Below, piece after piece: positions 1 to 6,287 of a stretch of DNA of 9,353 nt. The notes beneath the pieces are model-generated. The model was not told the origin of the DNA, did not search any database, and worked only from the letters and a program-made list of their open reading frames with translations. Origin of the DNA: Butyricicoccus sp. GTDB taxonomy: Bacteria; Bacillota; Clostridia; Oscillospirales; Butyricicoccaceae. Position 1 is the first letter of the stretch. Every line of letters starts with the position of its first letter. The translations under genes and the position numbers were made by a program. The DNA lies in NCBI GenBank assembly GCA_031293105.1, contig JAUMSA010000025.1, positions 1-9,353 on the forward strand, given 5' to 3'.

Positions 1-695
1 TCAGCGGTGAGGCGCTGGCGGGCGACAAACATTTCGGCTTAAATTTTGACGACGTCATCGGCCCGGTATGCGACGTCATCAAGCGCGTCAGCGAGATCGG
101 CTGCGAGGTTGGCATCGTAGTCGGCGGCGGCAACTTCTGGCGCGGCGTCAAAGACGGCGGCGGCAAGATGGAACGCACCCGTGCCGACTATATGGGCATG
201 CTGGCCACCACCATCAACGCTCTGGCTTTGCAGGATGCGCTCGAGCAGCGCGGTGTCGATGTGCGTGTGCAGACCGCCATCGAAATGAACAAGATCGCCG
301 AGCCTTACATCCGTTCCCGTGCAACCCGTCACCTGGAAAAAGGCCGCGTGGTCATCTTTGGCTGCGGCACCGGCTGCCCTTACTTCTCGACCGATACCGC
401 AGCGGTACTGCGTGCGGCCGAAGTCAATGCCGACGTCATTTTGCTGGCCAAGAACATCGATGGCGTGTATGATTCCGACCCGGCGAAGAACCCCAACGCG
501 AAAAAGTATGACAGCCTGACCTATATGGATATTTTGAACCAGGGCCTGGGCGTCATGGACACCACGGCGACCAGCCTGTCCATGGACAACAATATCCCGA
601 TTCTGGTCTTTGCCCTGAGCGACCCGGAAAACATTTATCGTGCTGTTATCGGAGAAAACATCGGCACGATTGTCAAAGAGGAGGAAGTAAGATGA
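1..695 (+). CDS. pyrH: UMP kinase (uridylate kinase), 3' part; N-terminus outside the window
   Basis: This enzyme phosphorylates UMP to UDP with ATP in cytosolic pyrimidine nucleotide synthesis; the bacterial form is a hexamer of the amino-acid-kinase fold. The frame is open from the left edge (first full codon at 3) to TGA at 693-695, giving 230 visible residues. The family is usually about 235-240 long, so roughly 8-12 residues are missing. The first visible residues, SGEAL, are the end of the N-terminal LKLSGEAL nucleotide-binding motif. Further on are the glycine-rich GGGNFWRG loop (visible residues about 40-47), the MERTRADYMGMLAT segment, the GTGxPYFSTDTAA UMP-binding loop, AKNIDGVYDSDP, and MDTTATSLSMDN near the C-terminus. 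One oddity is Cys at visible residue 125, in GTGCPYF, where the family normally has Asn. The stop overlaps the frr start as ATGA, so the two are probably translationally coupled. The identification is secure from motifs and context. Confidence 0.97.
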   Translation, partial: SGEALAGDKHFGLNFDDVIGPVCDVIKRVSEIGCEVGIVVGGGNFWRGVKDGGGKMERTRADYMGMLATTINALALQDALEQRGVDVRVQTAIEMNKIAEPYIRSRATRHLEKGRVVIFGCGTGCPYFSTDTAAVLRAAEVNADVILLAKNIDGVYDSDPAKNPNAKKYDSLTYMDILNQGLGVMDTTATSLSMDNNIPILVFALSDPENIYRAVIGENIGTIVKEEEVR

Positions 696-1246
696 AAGCA
701 GACCTGAAGACGTATGAACACAAGATGACCAAGACCATCGAGGTGCTCGGTAAGGAACTGGCCGCCATCCGTGCAGGCCGCGCCAATCCGGCTGTCCTCG
801 ACAAGATCACCGTAGAATATTACGGCGCGCCCACTCCGCTCAACCAGGTGGCCGCCATTTCTTCGCCCGACCCGCGTTCGCTGGCCATCCAGCCGTGGGA
901 TGGTTCGGTGCTGCGTGCGGTCGAAAAGGCCATCCAGACATCGGATTTGGGCATCAACCCGCAGAACGACGGTAAGGTCATCCGCCTGACCTTCCCGCCG
1001 CTGACCGAGGAACGTCGTAAGGAACTGATCAAGCAGGTTTCCAAGATCGGCGAAGACAGCAAGGTTGCGGTGCGCAATGTGCGCCGCGAAGCGATCGACA
1101 AGTGCAAGGCGGCACACAAAAAGAGCGAAATGACCGAGGACGAGCTGCACGAGGCCGAAGAGCAGATGCAGAAGATGACCGACAAATTTGTCAAGGAAAT
1201 CGATGGCATCGTAGCCAAGAAGTCCAAGGAACTGGCAGAAGTTTAA
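692..1246 (+). CDS. frr: Ribosome recycling factor
   Basis: RRF works with EF-G in the cytosol to split the post-termination ribosome so that the subunits and mRNA can be reused. The product is 184 residues, against 185 in E. coli. It shows the expected pattern: an N-terminal helix, the AIRAGRANP motif (about residues 25-33), the small beta/alpha domain with YYGAPTPLNQVA and the IQPWD segment, then INPQNDGKVIRLTFPPLTEERRKEL. The long charged C-terminal helices of the three-helix bundle end in KSKELAEV. The start ATG at 692-694 overlaps the pyrH stop and sits 7 bases after a strong Shine-Dalgarno (AGGAGG, 679-684) inside the pyrH end. The stop is TAA at 1244-1246. The pyrH-frr pairing is widely conserved in bacteria. 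No odd features are seen. Confidence 0.98.
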   Translation: MKADLKTYEHKMTKTIEVLGKELAAIRAGRANPAVLDKITVEYYGAPTPLNQVAAISSPDPRSLAIQPWDGSVLRAVEKAIQTSDLGINPQNDGKVIRLTFPPLTEERRKELIKQVSKIGEDSKVAVRNVRREAIDKCKAAHKKSEMTEDELHEAEEQMQKMTDKFVKEIDGIVAKKSKELAEV

Positions 1247-1264
1247 AACAAGAGGGGGAGAAGT

Positions 1265-1284
1265 TTGGAATTTCTGCATTCCAA
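1265..1284 (+). promoter_or_regulatory. Short perfect inverted repeat, first of two in the frr-uppS gap
   Basis: TTGGAAT (1265-1271) and ATTCCAA (1278-1284) are perfect inverse complements around a 6-base loop, beginning 18 bases after the frr stop. A stem this weak (7 bp, AT-rich ends) is not a terminator and has no T-tract after it. It directly follows a purine-rich AGAGGGGGAG run (1251-1260) that resembles a Shine-Dalgarno. Any function is inferred from its position next to the stronger hairpin. Confidence 0.4.
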
Positions 1285-1306
1285 CCGCTCTCAATCCAGA
1301 ACATGC

Positions 1307-1333
1307 GAGGGGGCGGCGCAAAGTCGCCCCCTC
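1307..1333 (+). promoter_or_regulatory. Strong GC-rich RNA hairpin upstream of uppS, without a T-tract
   Basis: GAGGGGGCG (1307-1315) and CGCCCCCTC (1325-1333) form a perfect 9-bp stem. It can extend inward by G-U and C-G pairs to 11 bp with the 5-base loop GCAAA. The hairpin ends 20 bases before the uppS start and 10 bases before its Shine-Dalgarno. What follows is CCACCATATG, not a run of T, and the opposite strand has no T-run either, so a classical intrinsic terminator is unlikely. Possible roles, all inferred, are a transcript-end or processing stabiliser, an attenuator, or a partial transcriptional pause between frr and uppS. Confidence 0.5.
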
Positions 1334-1343
1334 CCACCATATG

Positions 1344-1349
1344 TGAGGT
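1344..1349 (+). promoter_or_regulatory. Ribosome-binding site that sets the uppS start
   Basis: TGAGGT lies just ahead of the ATG at 1354, with AGG ending 5 bases before it. The uppS frame stays open upstream to 1102, inside frr, but that extension overlaps frr in another frame and crosses the hairpin region. This site and the family's normal N-terminus both favour 1354 as the true start. Confidence 0.6.
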
Positions 1350-1353
1350 AAAA

Positions 1354-2112
1354 ATGGGGATTTTGAATCTTTTTCGGGGGAAAGCCCCGGCGAAACCCGT
1401 CGGGGAGCGCCCGGTGCCGCGCCACATCGCGGTGATTATGGACGGCAACGGCCGCTGGGCCAAAAAGCGCGGCATGCCGCGTTCGGCCGGCCATGCGGTG
1501 GGGGCCGAGACCTTCCGCACGATTGCGACCTACTGCAAGGACATCGGGGTGCAATACTTCACCGTGTATGCGTTTTCTACCGAAAACTGGAAGCGTCCCA
1601 AGGAAGAAGTGGACGCTTTGATGGATTTGTTCCGCAAATATCTGAAGGAAGCGGCCGAAACCATGTTCCAGCGCGGCGTTGCTGTGCGGGTGCTGGGCGA
1701 TTTATCGCCGCTGCCGCCCGATATCCATGCGCAGATCGAGGAAGTGGACGCCATTGCGGACAAGCTGGGGCCGGATGCGGCCACGGCCAGCCTGTGCATC
1801 AACTATGGCGGCCGGGACGAGATCAAAAACGCGGTGCGGGCCCTAGCGCGTGAGGTGAAAAACGGGACGCTCTCGCCCGAGGACATCACCGAGGACAGCA
1901 TTTCGGCCCATCTCTATACTTCGCATATGCCCGACCCCGATCTCATCATCCGCCCGTCGGGCGAGATTCGCACGTCCAATTTCCTGCTGTGGCAGTCGGC
2001 GTACAGCGAATATTATTTTACCGACGTGCTGTGGCCGGACTTTTCGACCGCAGACATGGATGAGGCGATCGACGCGTTCAACCGCCGTTCGCGGCGGTTT
2101 GGCGGCGTATAA
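1354..2112 (+). CDS. uppS: Isoprenyl transferase (undecaprenyl diphosphate synthase, cis-prenyltransferase)
   Basis: UppS condenses farnesyl diphosphate with successive IPP units in cis to make undecaprenyl diphosphate, the lipid carrier for peptidoglycan and other wall polymers; it acts at the inner face of the membrane. The product is 252 residues, normal for the family. Visible motifs are IMDGNGRWA with the Mg-binding Asp30, H47, the FSTENWKRP block (S75, N78, W79), INYGGRDEI, and IIRPSGEIRTSNFLLWQ with R200, R206 and S208, followed by E219. All match E. coli active-site residues at constant offsets (D26, H43, S71, N74, R194, R200, E213). The motif commonly written RTxGE reads RPSGE here. 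The start at 1354 is chosen because residues 1-24 are a typical Firmicutes leader (MGILNLFRGK) and a ribosome-binding site precedes it. The gene is followed by cdsA after 30 bases. Confidence 0.97.
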   Translation: MGILNLFRGKAPAKPVGERPVPRHIAVIMDGNGRWAKKRGMPRSAGHAVGAETFRTIATYCKDIGVQYFTVYAFSTENWKRPKEEVDALMDLFRKYLKEAAETMFQRGVAVRVLGDLSPLPPDIHAQIEEVDAIADKLGPDAATASLCINYGGRDEIKNAVRALAREVKNGTLSPEDITEDSISAHLYTSHMPDPDLIIRPSGEIRTSNFLLWQSAYSEYYFTDVLWPDFSTADMDEAIDAFNRRSRRFGGV

Positions 2113-2142
2113 AGGGAAAAAACGAAGGAAATAGGTAATGTT

Positions 2143-2961
2143 ATGAAAGCTAGAGTTTTGTTTGGCGTGATTGGGTTCGTGTTTGTCCTGCTCGCGCTGT
2201 ATGTGTTCCCGCCCGTGGTGATGGCCATTGCGCTGACCGTGCTGGCCACCCTGGCGACCTATGAACTGACCGAGCCGACCGGACTGGTCAAAAACCCGAT
2301 TGTCCTGCGCACAGCATGGCTTTCCGCGCTGCTGTTCGGCGTTTTTGGCGCCATCGCGGGTGCGGGCGACGATGTCCTGCTGCTGTATGCGTGCCTGACT
2401 ATGGTGGTGGTCGTGGCCTTGTTTGCCGCCCTGCTGCGGCATCACGACACGGTTTCCTTCCCGGAGATCACGGTCGCGCTGTTTGGCGGCGTCGTGCTGC
2501 CCATCATGCTGCTGTCGCTGTGGCGCATCTTCTCGATGGACGGCGGCGAGTTTCTGGTGCTGCTGCCGCTGGTGGCGGCCTGGGGGTCGGATACCTGCGC
2601 GCTGTTTGCCGGCATGGCGTTCGGCAAGCACAAGCTGGCACCGGTTGTCAGCCCGAAAAAGACGGTTGAAGGCGCGATTGGCGGCGTGGTTGGTGCAACG
2701 CTGCTGATGCTGCTGGTTGTGTATCTGTTCAATCGCTTTGCGGATTTGAACATCCACTATGCAGCCGCGGCGCTCATGGGCGCCATCGGCGCGGTGATCG
2801 GCCAGGTGGGCGACCTGTCGTTTTCCATCATCAAGCGGCAGACCGGCATCAAGGATTACAGCCACATTTTCCCCGGCCATGGCGGCGTACTCGACCGCTT
2901 TGACAGCGTGATCTTTGTGGCTCCGGTGGCCGAACTGATTTTGCGGCTGTTTGCCGCATAA
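2143..2961 (+). CDS. cdsA: Phosphatidate cytidylyltransferase (CDP-diglyceride synthase)
   Basis: CdsA is an integral membrane enzyme that converts phosphatidic acid and CTP to CDP-diacylglycerol and pyrophosphate, the branch point for bacterial phospholipids. The 272-residue product is strongly hydrophobic, with about seven or eight likely membrane segments. These include residues about 5-21, 24-38, 58-75, 78-96, 107-124, 134-150, 173-195 and 205-225. The C-terminal family signature is complete at residues 228-254: SIIKR, then GIKDYSHIFPGHGGVLDRFD, with the metal/CTP-binding acidic residues D251 and D254 in DRFD. A WGSDTCALFAG segment and SPKKTVEG, also typical, come before it. The ATG at 2143 begins MKARVLFG, as expected for the family. 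AGG at 2133-2135 is 7 bases upstream and AAGGAA (2125-2130) is 12 bases upstream. A two-codon ORF overlaps this start (see findings). Confidence 0.96.
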   Translation: MKARVLFGVIGFVFVLLALYVFPPVVMAIALTVLATLATYELTEPTGLVKNPIVLRTAWLSALLFGVFGAIAGAGDDVLLLYACLTMVVVVALFAALLRHHDTVSFPEITVALFGGVVLPIMLLSLWRIFSMDGGEFLVLLPLVAAWGSDTCALFAGMAFGKHKLAPVVSPKKTVEGAIGGVVGATLLMLLVVYLFNRFADLNIHYAAAALMGAIGAVIGQVGDLSFSIIKRQTGIKDYSHIFPGHGGVLDRFDSVIFVAPVAELILRLFAA

Positions 2962-2991
2962 GCAGCATATTGGAAGGACGAAGAGACTACA

Positions 2992-4152
2992 ATGATAGAG
3001 AAAAAACGCATTTCCATTCTGGGAGCGACCGGTTCGATCGGCACCCAGACCATCGATGTGCTCGATTCCATCGACGCGCAGGCGGTGGCGCTCACGACCA
3101 ACCGCAACGTGAAGCTGCTTGAGCAGCAGGCGCGGGCGCTGCGTCCCGAACTCGCAGTCGCCTTTGATGAGGCGGCGGCCAAAGAGCTGAAAACCGCGCT
3201 CGCGGATACCGATATCCGCGTGGCTGCCGGGATGGACGGCCTGATTGAAGCGGCCAGCCTGCCGCAGGCCGACGTGGTCGTGACCGGCGTGGTTGGTATG
3301 GTCGGTTTGCTGCCCACCATGGCCGCGATTGAAGCCGGGCACGATATCGCGCTGGCAAACAAGGAAACGCTGGTCTGCGCCGGCGGTCTGGTGACCGAAG
3401 CCGCGCGCAAGAAAGACGTCAAGATCTTGCCGGTGGACTCCGAGCATTCGGCCATCTTTCAGTGCGTGCAGGCCGCGCAGGGCAACCGTCTGGATAAAAT
3501 TATCCTGACCGCATCGGGTGGCCCGTTTTTCGGCAAATCGGCCGAGGAACTCGAACATGTGACCCCGGAGCAGGCGCTTCAGCATCCCAACTGGTCGATG
3601 GGCGCCAAAATCACCATCGATTCGGCGACCATGATGAACAAGGGGCTGGAACTGATCGAAGCCATGTGGCTGTACGACCTGCCGCCTGAGGACATCGAGG
3701 TCATCATCCACCGCGAAAGCATCGTGCATTCGCTGATTGAATTTGAGGACGGCGCAGTCCTCGCGCAGCTCGACGTGCCCGATATGCGTCTGCCGATTCA
3801 GTATGCGCTGACCTATCCGGCGCGCGTGGCATGCAAGATGGAACGGTTAAATCTGGCCAAAGTCGGGCATCTGTCGTTCTATGCGCCCGATGAAACCGCG
3901 TTCCCGGCCCTGCGCATCGCGCGTGAAGTCGCGCGGCAGAAGGGCGGCGCGGGCGCTGTCATGAACGGCGCGAACGAAGCGGGGGTCGATCTGTTCTTAA
4001 AGGGCAAGATCGGCTTTAACGACATTCCGCGGCTGGTGCAGCAGGCACTGGACCGCATCCCCCACGACAAAGACATTTGTTTGGATGATGTGCTCATGCT
4101 CGACCGCATGGCGCGTGAGCAGGTCTATGAGAGCCAAGAAAGGTTGAGGTAA
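2992..4152 (+). CDS. dxr: 1-deoxy-D-xylulose 5-phosphate reductoisomerase
   Basis: Dxr catalyses the first committed step of the MEP isoprenoid pathway: NADPH- and divalent-metal-dependent rearrangement and reduction of DXP to 2-C-methyl-D-erythritol 4-phosphate, in the cytosol. It is the target of fosmidomycin. The product is 386 residues (E. coli 398). The N-terminal NADPH-binding motif GATGSIG is at residues 11-17, and ALANKETLV lies in the middle. The metal ligands are D149, E151 and E220; substrate residues S175 (TASGGPF), H198 (HPNWSMG), N216 and K217 (MNKGLE) all line up with E. coli S186, H209, N227 and K228 at a constant offset. The catalytic set is therefore intact. The start at 2992 follows a purine-rich GGAAGGACGAAGAG region. 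rseP begins 7 bases after the stop, which suggests coupling. Confidence 0.98.
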   Translation: MIEKKRISILGATGSIGTQTIDVLDSIDAQAVALTTNRNVKLLEQQARALRPELAVAFDEAAAKELKTALADTDIRVAAGMDGLIEAASLPQADVVVTGVVGMVGLLPTMAAIEAGHDIALANKETLVCAGGLVTEAARKKDVKILPVDSEHSAIFQCVQAAQGNRLDKIILTASGGPFFGKSAEELEHVTPEQALQHPNWSMGAKITIDSATMMNKGLELIEAMWLYDLPPEDIEVIIHRESIVHSLIEFEDGAVLAQLDVPDMRLPIQYALTYPARVACKMERLNLAKVGHLSFYAPDETAFPALRIAREVARQKGGAGAVMNGANEAGVDLFLKGKIGFNDIPRLVQQALDRIPHDKDICLDDVLMLDRMAREQVYESQERLR

Positions 4153-4159
4153 TCGGTTT

Positions 4160-5212
4160 ATGGACTTTCTTTCCAATCTGCCGGGCATTATCCTGGCGCT
4201 GATCGCGTTCGGTGTGCTGATTTTGGTGCATGAGGTCGGCCATTTGGTGGCCGCCAAGCGCAGCGGCGTGCTGGTCGAGGAATTTTGGATTGGCATGGGG
4301 CCGACCCTTCTCTCGCACCAGTTTGGGGAAACAAAATATTGTCTGCGGCTGCTGCCCATCGGCGGCGCCTGCGTGATGGAAGGGGAGGACGGCGACGATG
4401 GTTCGGTGTCCGAGCGGGCATTTTCCAAAGTCAGCCGCTGGCGGCGGTTTATCATCCTGATCGCCGGGGTTACGATGAACTTTTTGATGGGGTTTGTCAT
4501 TTTGCTGTTCATCCTGCCGGGGGCGCAGGATGGCCGCATTGTGGTTCCCACGCTGGACGGGTTTTATGAAGGCTTCCAGCATGAGGGCGAAGATGGTCTG
4601 ATGGTCGGCGACACCATTTTGGAGATCGACGGCTACCGCATCCACCAGCGCAGCGATGTGGATATGGCCATCATGCAGGGCGCGGCAGACGGCAAATTCG
4701 ACATCACGGTACGCCGTGACGGGGAAAAGGTAGAAATCAAGGATCTGCCCATGCAGCCCAATGTCGAGGTCGATGGGGAGATGAAATACGGCCTGCATTT
4801 TGCGACCGTGGAAGCCACGTTGCCCGTGCGCATCCAGACCGCGTTTTGGGAATCGGTGAGCCTCGCGCGGGTCATCTGGGATTCGCTCGGCCAACTGGTC
4901 AGCGGCCAGGTGGGGGTTGACCAGCTTTCCGGTCCGGTCGGCGTGACCGCTGTGATGAGCCAGACCGCCAAGGTGAGCTTCCAGTCGTTCCTGTATCTGG
5001 TGGCGTTCATTTCCATTAACCTGGGTGTCATGAACCTGCTGCCCATTCCGGGACTGGACGGCGGTCGCCTGCTGTTTTTGCTGGTCGAGGCAATCCGCCG
5101 CAAGCCGCTCGGCCCCAAGCTGGAGGGCTATGTCAATGCAGCCGGTTTGGTGCTGCTGTTAGGGTTGATGGTCTATGTGACCGGAAACGATATGATTCGG
5201 CTGCTCGGATAA
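4160..5212 (+). CDS. rseP: Site-2-type intramembrane zinc metalloprotease (RseP/RasP)
   Basis: This membrane protease cuts transmembrane segments of anti-sigma factors and leftover signal peptides; in Bacillus the homologue RasP acts on RsiW and FtsL. The product is 350 residues. The first membrane helix carries HEVGH (H24, E25, H28), the zinc-binding and catalytic motif. It is followed by the membrane-associated LPIGGACVMEGED loop (residues 65-77), a second helix (about 97-120, with AGVTMNFLMGF), and a single PDZ-like domain (about 136-196, containing GDTILEIDGYRI). The C-terminal membrane part has NLLPIPGLDGG at 292-302, where D300 is the third zinc ligand. The one-PDZ form is typical of Firmicutes; E. 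coli RseP has two. The Shine-Dalgarno is weak (GAGG at 4146-4149, inside dxr, 10 bases from the ATG), so translation may depend on dxr. Substrates cannot be told from this window. Confidence 0.96.
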   Translation: MDFLSNLPGIILALIAFGVLILVHEVGHLVAAKRSGVLVEEFWIGMGPTLLSHQFGETKYCLRLLPIGGACVMEGEDGDDGSVSERAFSKVSRWRRFIILIAGVTMNFLMGFVILLFILPGAQDGRIVVPTLDGFYEGFQHEGEDGLMVGDTILEIDGYRIHQRSDVDMAIMQGAADGKFDITVRRDGEKVEIKDLPMQPNVEVDGEMKYGLHFATVEATLPVRIQTAFWESVSLARVIWDSLGQLVSGQVGVDQLSGPVGVTAVMSQTAKVSFQSFLYLVAFISINLGVMNLLPIPGLDGGRLLFLLVEAIRRKPLGPKLEGYVNAAGLVLLLGLMVYVTGNDMIRLLG

Positions 5213-5224
5213 AGGAGAACGGTT

Positions 5225-6268
5225 ATGAAAAGACAGATCAAAGTCGGTTCGGTGCTGGTGGGCGGCGGTGCGCCGGTGTCCATCCAGTCCATGACCAATA
5301 CGGATACGCGCGATGCTGCCGCGACACTGGCCCAAATCCGGGCCCTGGCGGACGCGGGCTGCCAGATCGTGCGGTGTGCGGTGCCCGATATGGAGGCCGC
5401 GCACGCCTTGGGGGAGATCTGCGAAAAATCGCCCCTGCCCGTGGTGGCCGACATCCATTTCGATTATAAGCTGGCGCTCGAATCAATTGCCGCGGGAGTG
5501 GATAAAGTGCGCATCAACCCAGGCAACATCGGTTCGGACGACCGGGTCAAGGCCGTCGTGGAGGCCGCACGCGGCCGAAATATCCCGATTCGCATTGGCG
5601 TCAATTCGGGCTCGGTCGAAAAGGACATTTTGGCGCAGTATGGTGGCCCGACCCCCGAAGCGCTGGTCGCATCCGCTCTGTATCATGCGTCTCTGCTCGA
5701 AAAATTTGATTTTTATGACATCTGTTTGTCCATGAAATCGTCGTCGGTGCCCGATACCATGAAGGCTTACATGCTCGCGCATGAGGAAACCGATTATCCG
5801 CTCCACCTGGGCGTGACCGAGGCGGGCACCGAATACATGGGAACCATCAAGTCGGCAGCCGGCATCGGCGGCCTGCTGGCGCTCGGCATCGGCGACACCA
5901 TCCGCGTGTCGCTGACCGATGATCCGGTCAAGGAAATCTATGCCGCCCAGGCCATCTTAAAGGCCGTGGGACTCAACGACGACGGCATCAACGTCGTATC
6001 CTGCCCGACCTGCGGGCGCACGCGCATTGACCTCATTGGCATTGCTGCCGAGGTCGAGCGGCGGGTGGCAAACATCCACGGCAAAAAGCTCAAAGTAGCG
6101 GTCATGGGCTGCGCAGTCAATGGCCCGGGCGAAGCGCGCGAAGCCGATGTGGGCATCGCGGGCGGCGACGGCGTGGGTCTGATCTTCCGCAAAGGCGAGA
6201 TCGTGCGCCGGGTGCCGCAGGACAAGCTGGTGGACGAACTGATGCGTGAGATTGAAACCTTCGAATGA
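5225..6268 (+). CDS. ispG: 4-hydroxy-3-methylbut-2-en-1-yl diphosphate synthase, iron-sulfur enzyme (GcpE)
   Basis: IspG performs the next-to-last step of the MEP pathway, reductive ring opening of methylerythritol cyclodiphosphate to HMBPP, using a [4Fe-4S] cluster supplied with electrons by ferredoxin or flavodoxin. The product is 347 residues, the short bacterial form without the inserted domain found in plants and chlamydiae. The N-terminal TIM-barrel part includes SIQSMTNTDT, DIHFDYKLAL and VRINPGNIGS. The C-terminal part carries the cluster ligands C260 and C263 (SCPTCGRT), C296 and E303 (GCAVNGPGEA); the spacing matches characterised IspG proteins. A clear ribosome-binding site, AAAGGAG at 5211-5217, overlaps the rseP stop and lies 7 bases before the ATG. 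Placement beside dxr puts two MEP enzymes in the same unit. Confidence 0.98.
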   Translation: MKRQIKVGSVLVGGGAPVSIQSMTNTDTRDAAATLAQIRALADAGCQIVRCAVPDMEAAHALGEICEKSPLPVVADIHFDYKLALESIAAGVDKVRINPGNIGSDDRVKAVVEAARGRNIPIRIGVNSGSVEKDILAQYGGPTPEALVASALYHASLLEKFDFYDICLSMKSSSVPDTMKAYMLAHEETDYPLHLGVTEAGTEYMGTIKSAAGIGGLLALGIGDTIRVSLTDDPVKEIYAAQAILKAVGLNDDGINVVSCPTCGRTRIDLIGIAAEVERRVANIHGKKLKVAVMGCAVNGPGEAREADVGIAGGDGVGLIFRKGEIVRRVPQDKLVDELMREIETFE

Positions 6269-6273
6269 TTAAA

Positions 6274-6282
6274 GGATGGGAG
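6274..6282 (+). promoter_or_regulatory. Ribosome-binding site deciding the polC start
   Basis: GGATGGGAG contains an ATG (6276-6278) in frame with polC, four codons upstream of the ATG at 6288. GGGAG (6278-6282) sits 5 bases before 6288 and serves as its Shine-Dalgarno, while nothing comparable lies properly spaced before 6276. I therefore favour 6288. Starting at 6276 would add only MGAS. Confidence 0.5.
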
Positions 6283-6287
6283 CCTCT

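Noticed and set aside
1307..1340. Intrinsic transcription terminator after frr
   Set aside because: The stem is strong but no T-tract follows on either strand, and co-oriented genes of the same conserved block continue directly downstream.
1102..1353. An 84-codon in-frame upstream extension of uppS
   Set aside because: It would overlap frr in another frame and run through the hairpins. Its residues do not resemble UppS, while 1354 has a ribosome-binding site and the normal family N-terminus.
1247..1353. A promoter for uppS in the gap
   Set aside because: I could not find a convincing TTGACA/TATAAT-like pair at proper spacing; TTGGAA at 1265 has no acceptable -10 box after it.
1843..3729. 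A 628-codon open frame on the - strand, antisense to uppS, cdsA and dxr
   Set aside because: It is rich in His, Gln, Arg and Asp, shows no recognisable domain, and lies opposite three well-identified essential genes. Long antisense frames are expected in GC-rich coding DNA with G/C-biased third positions.
6276..6287. polC start at the upstream in-frame ATG (6276)
   Set aside because: No Shine-Dalgarno is correctly placed for it, whereas GGGAG precedes the ATG at 6288; the difference is only four residues.
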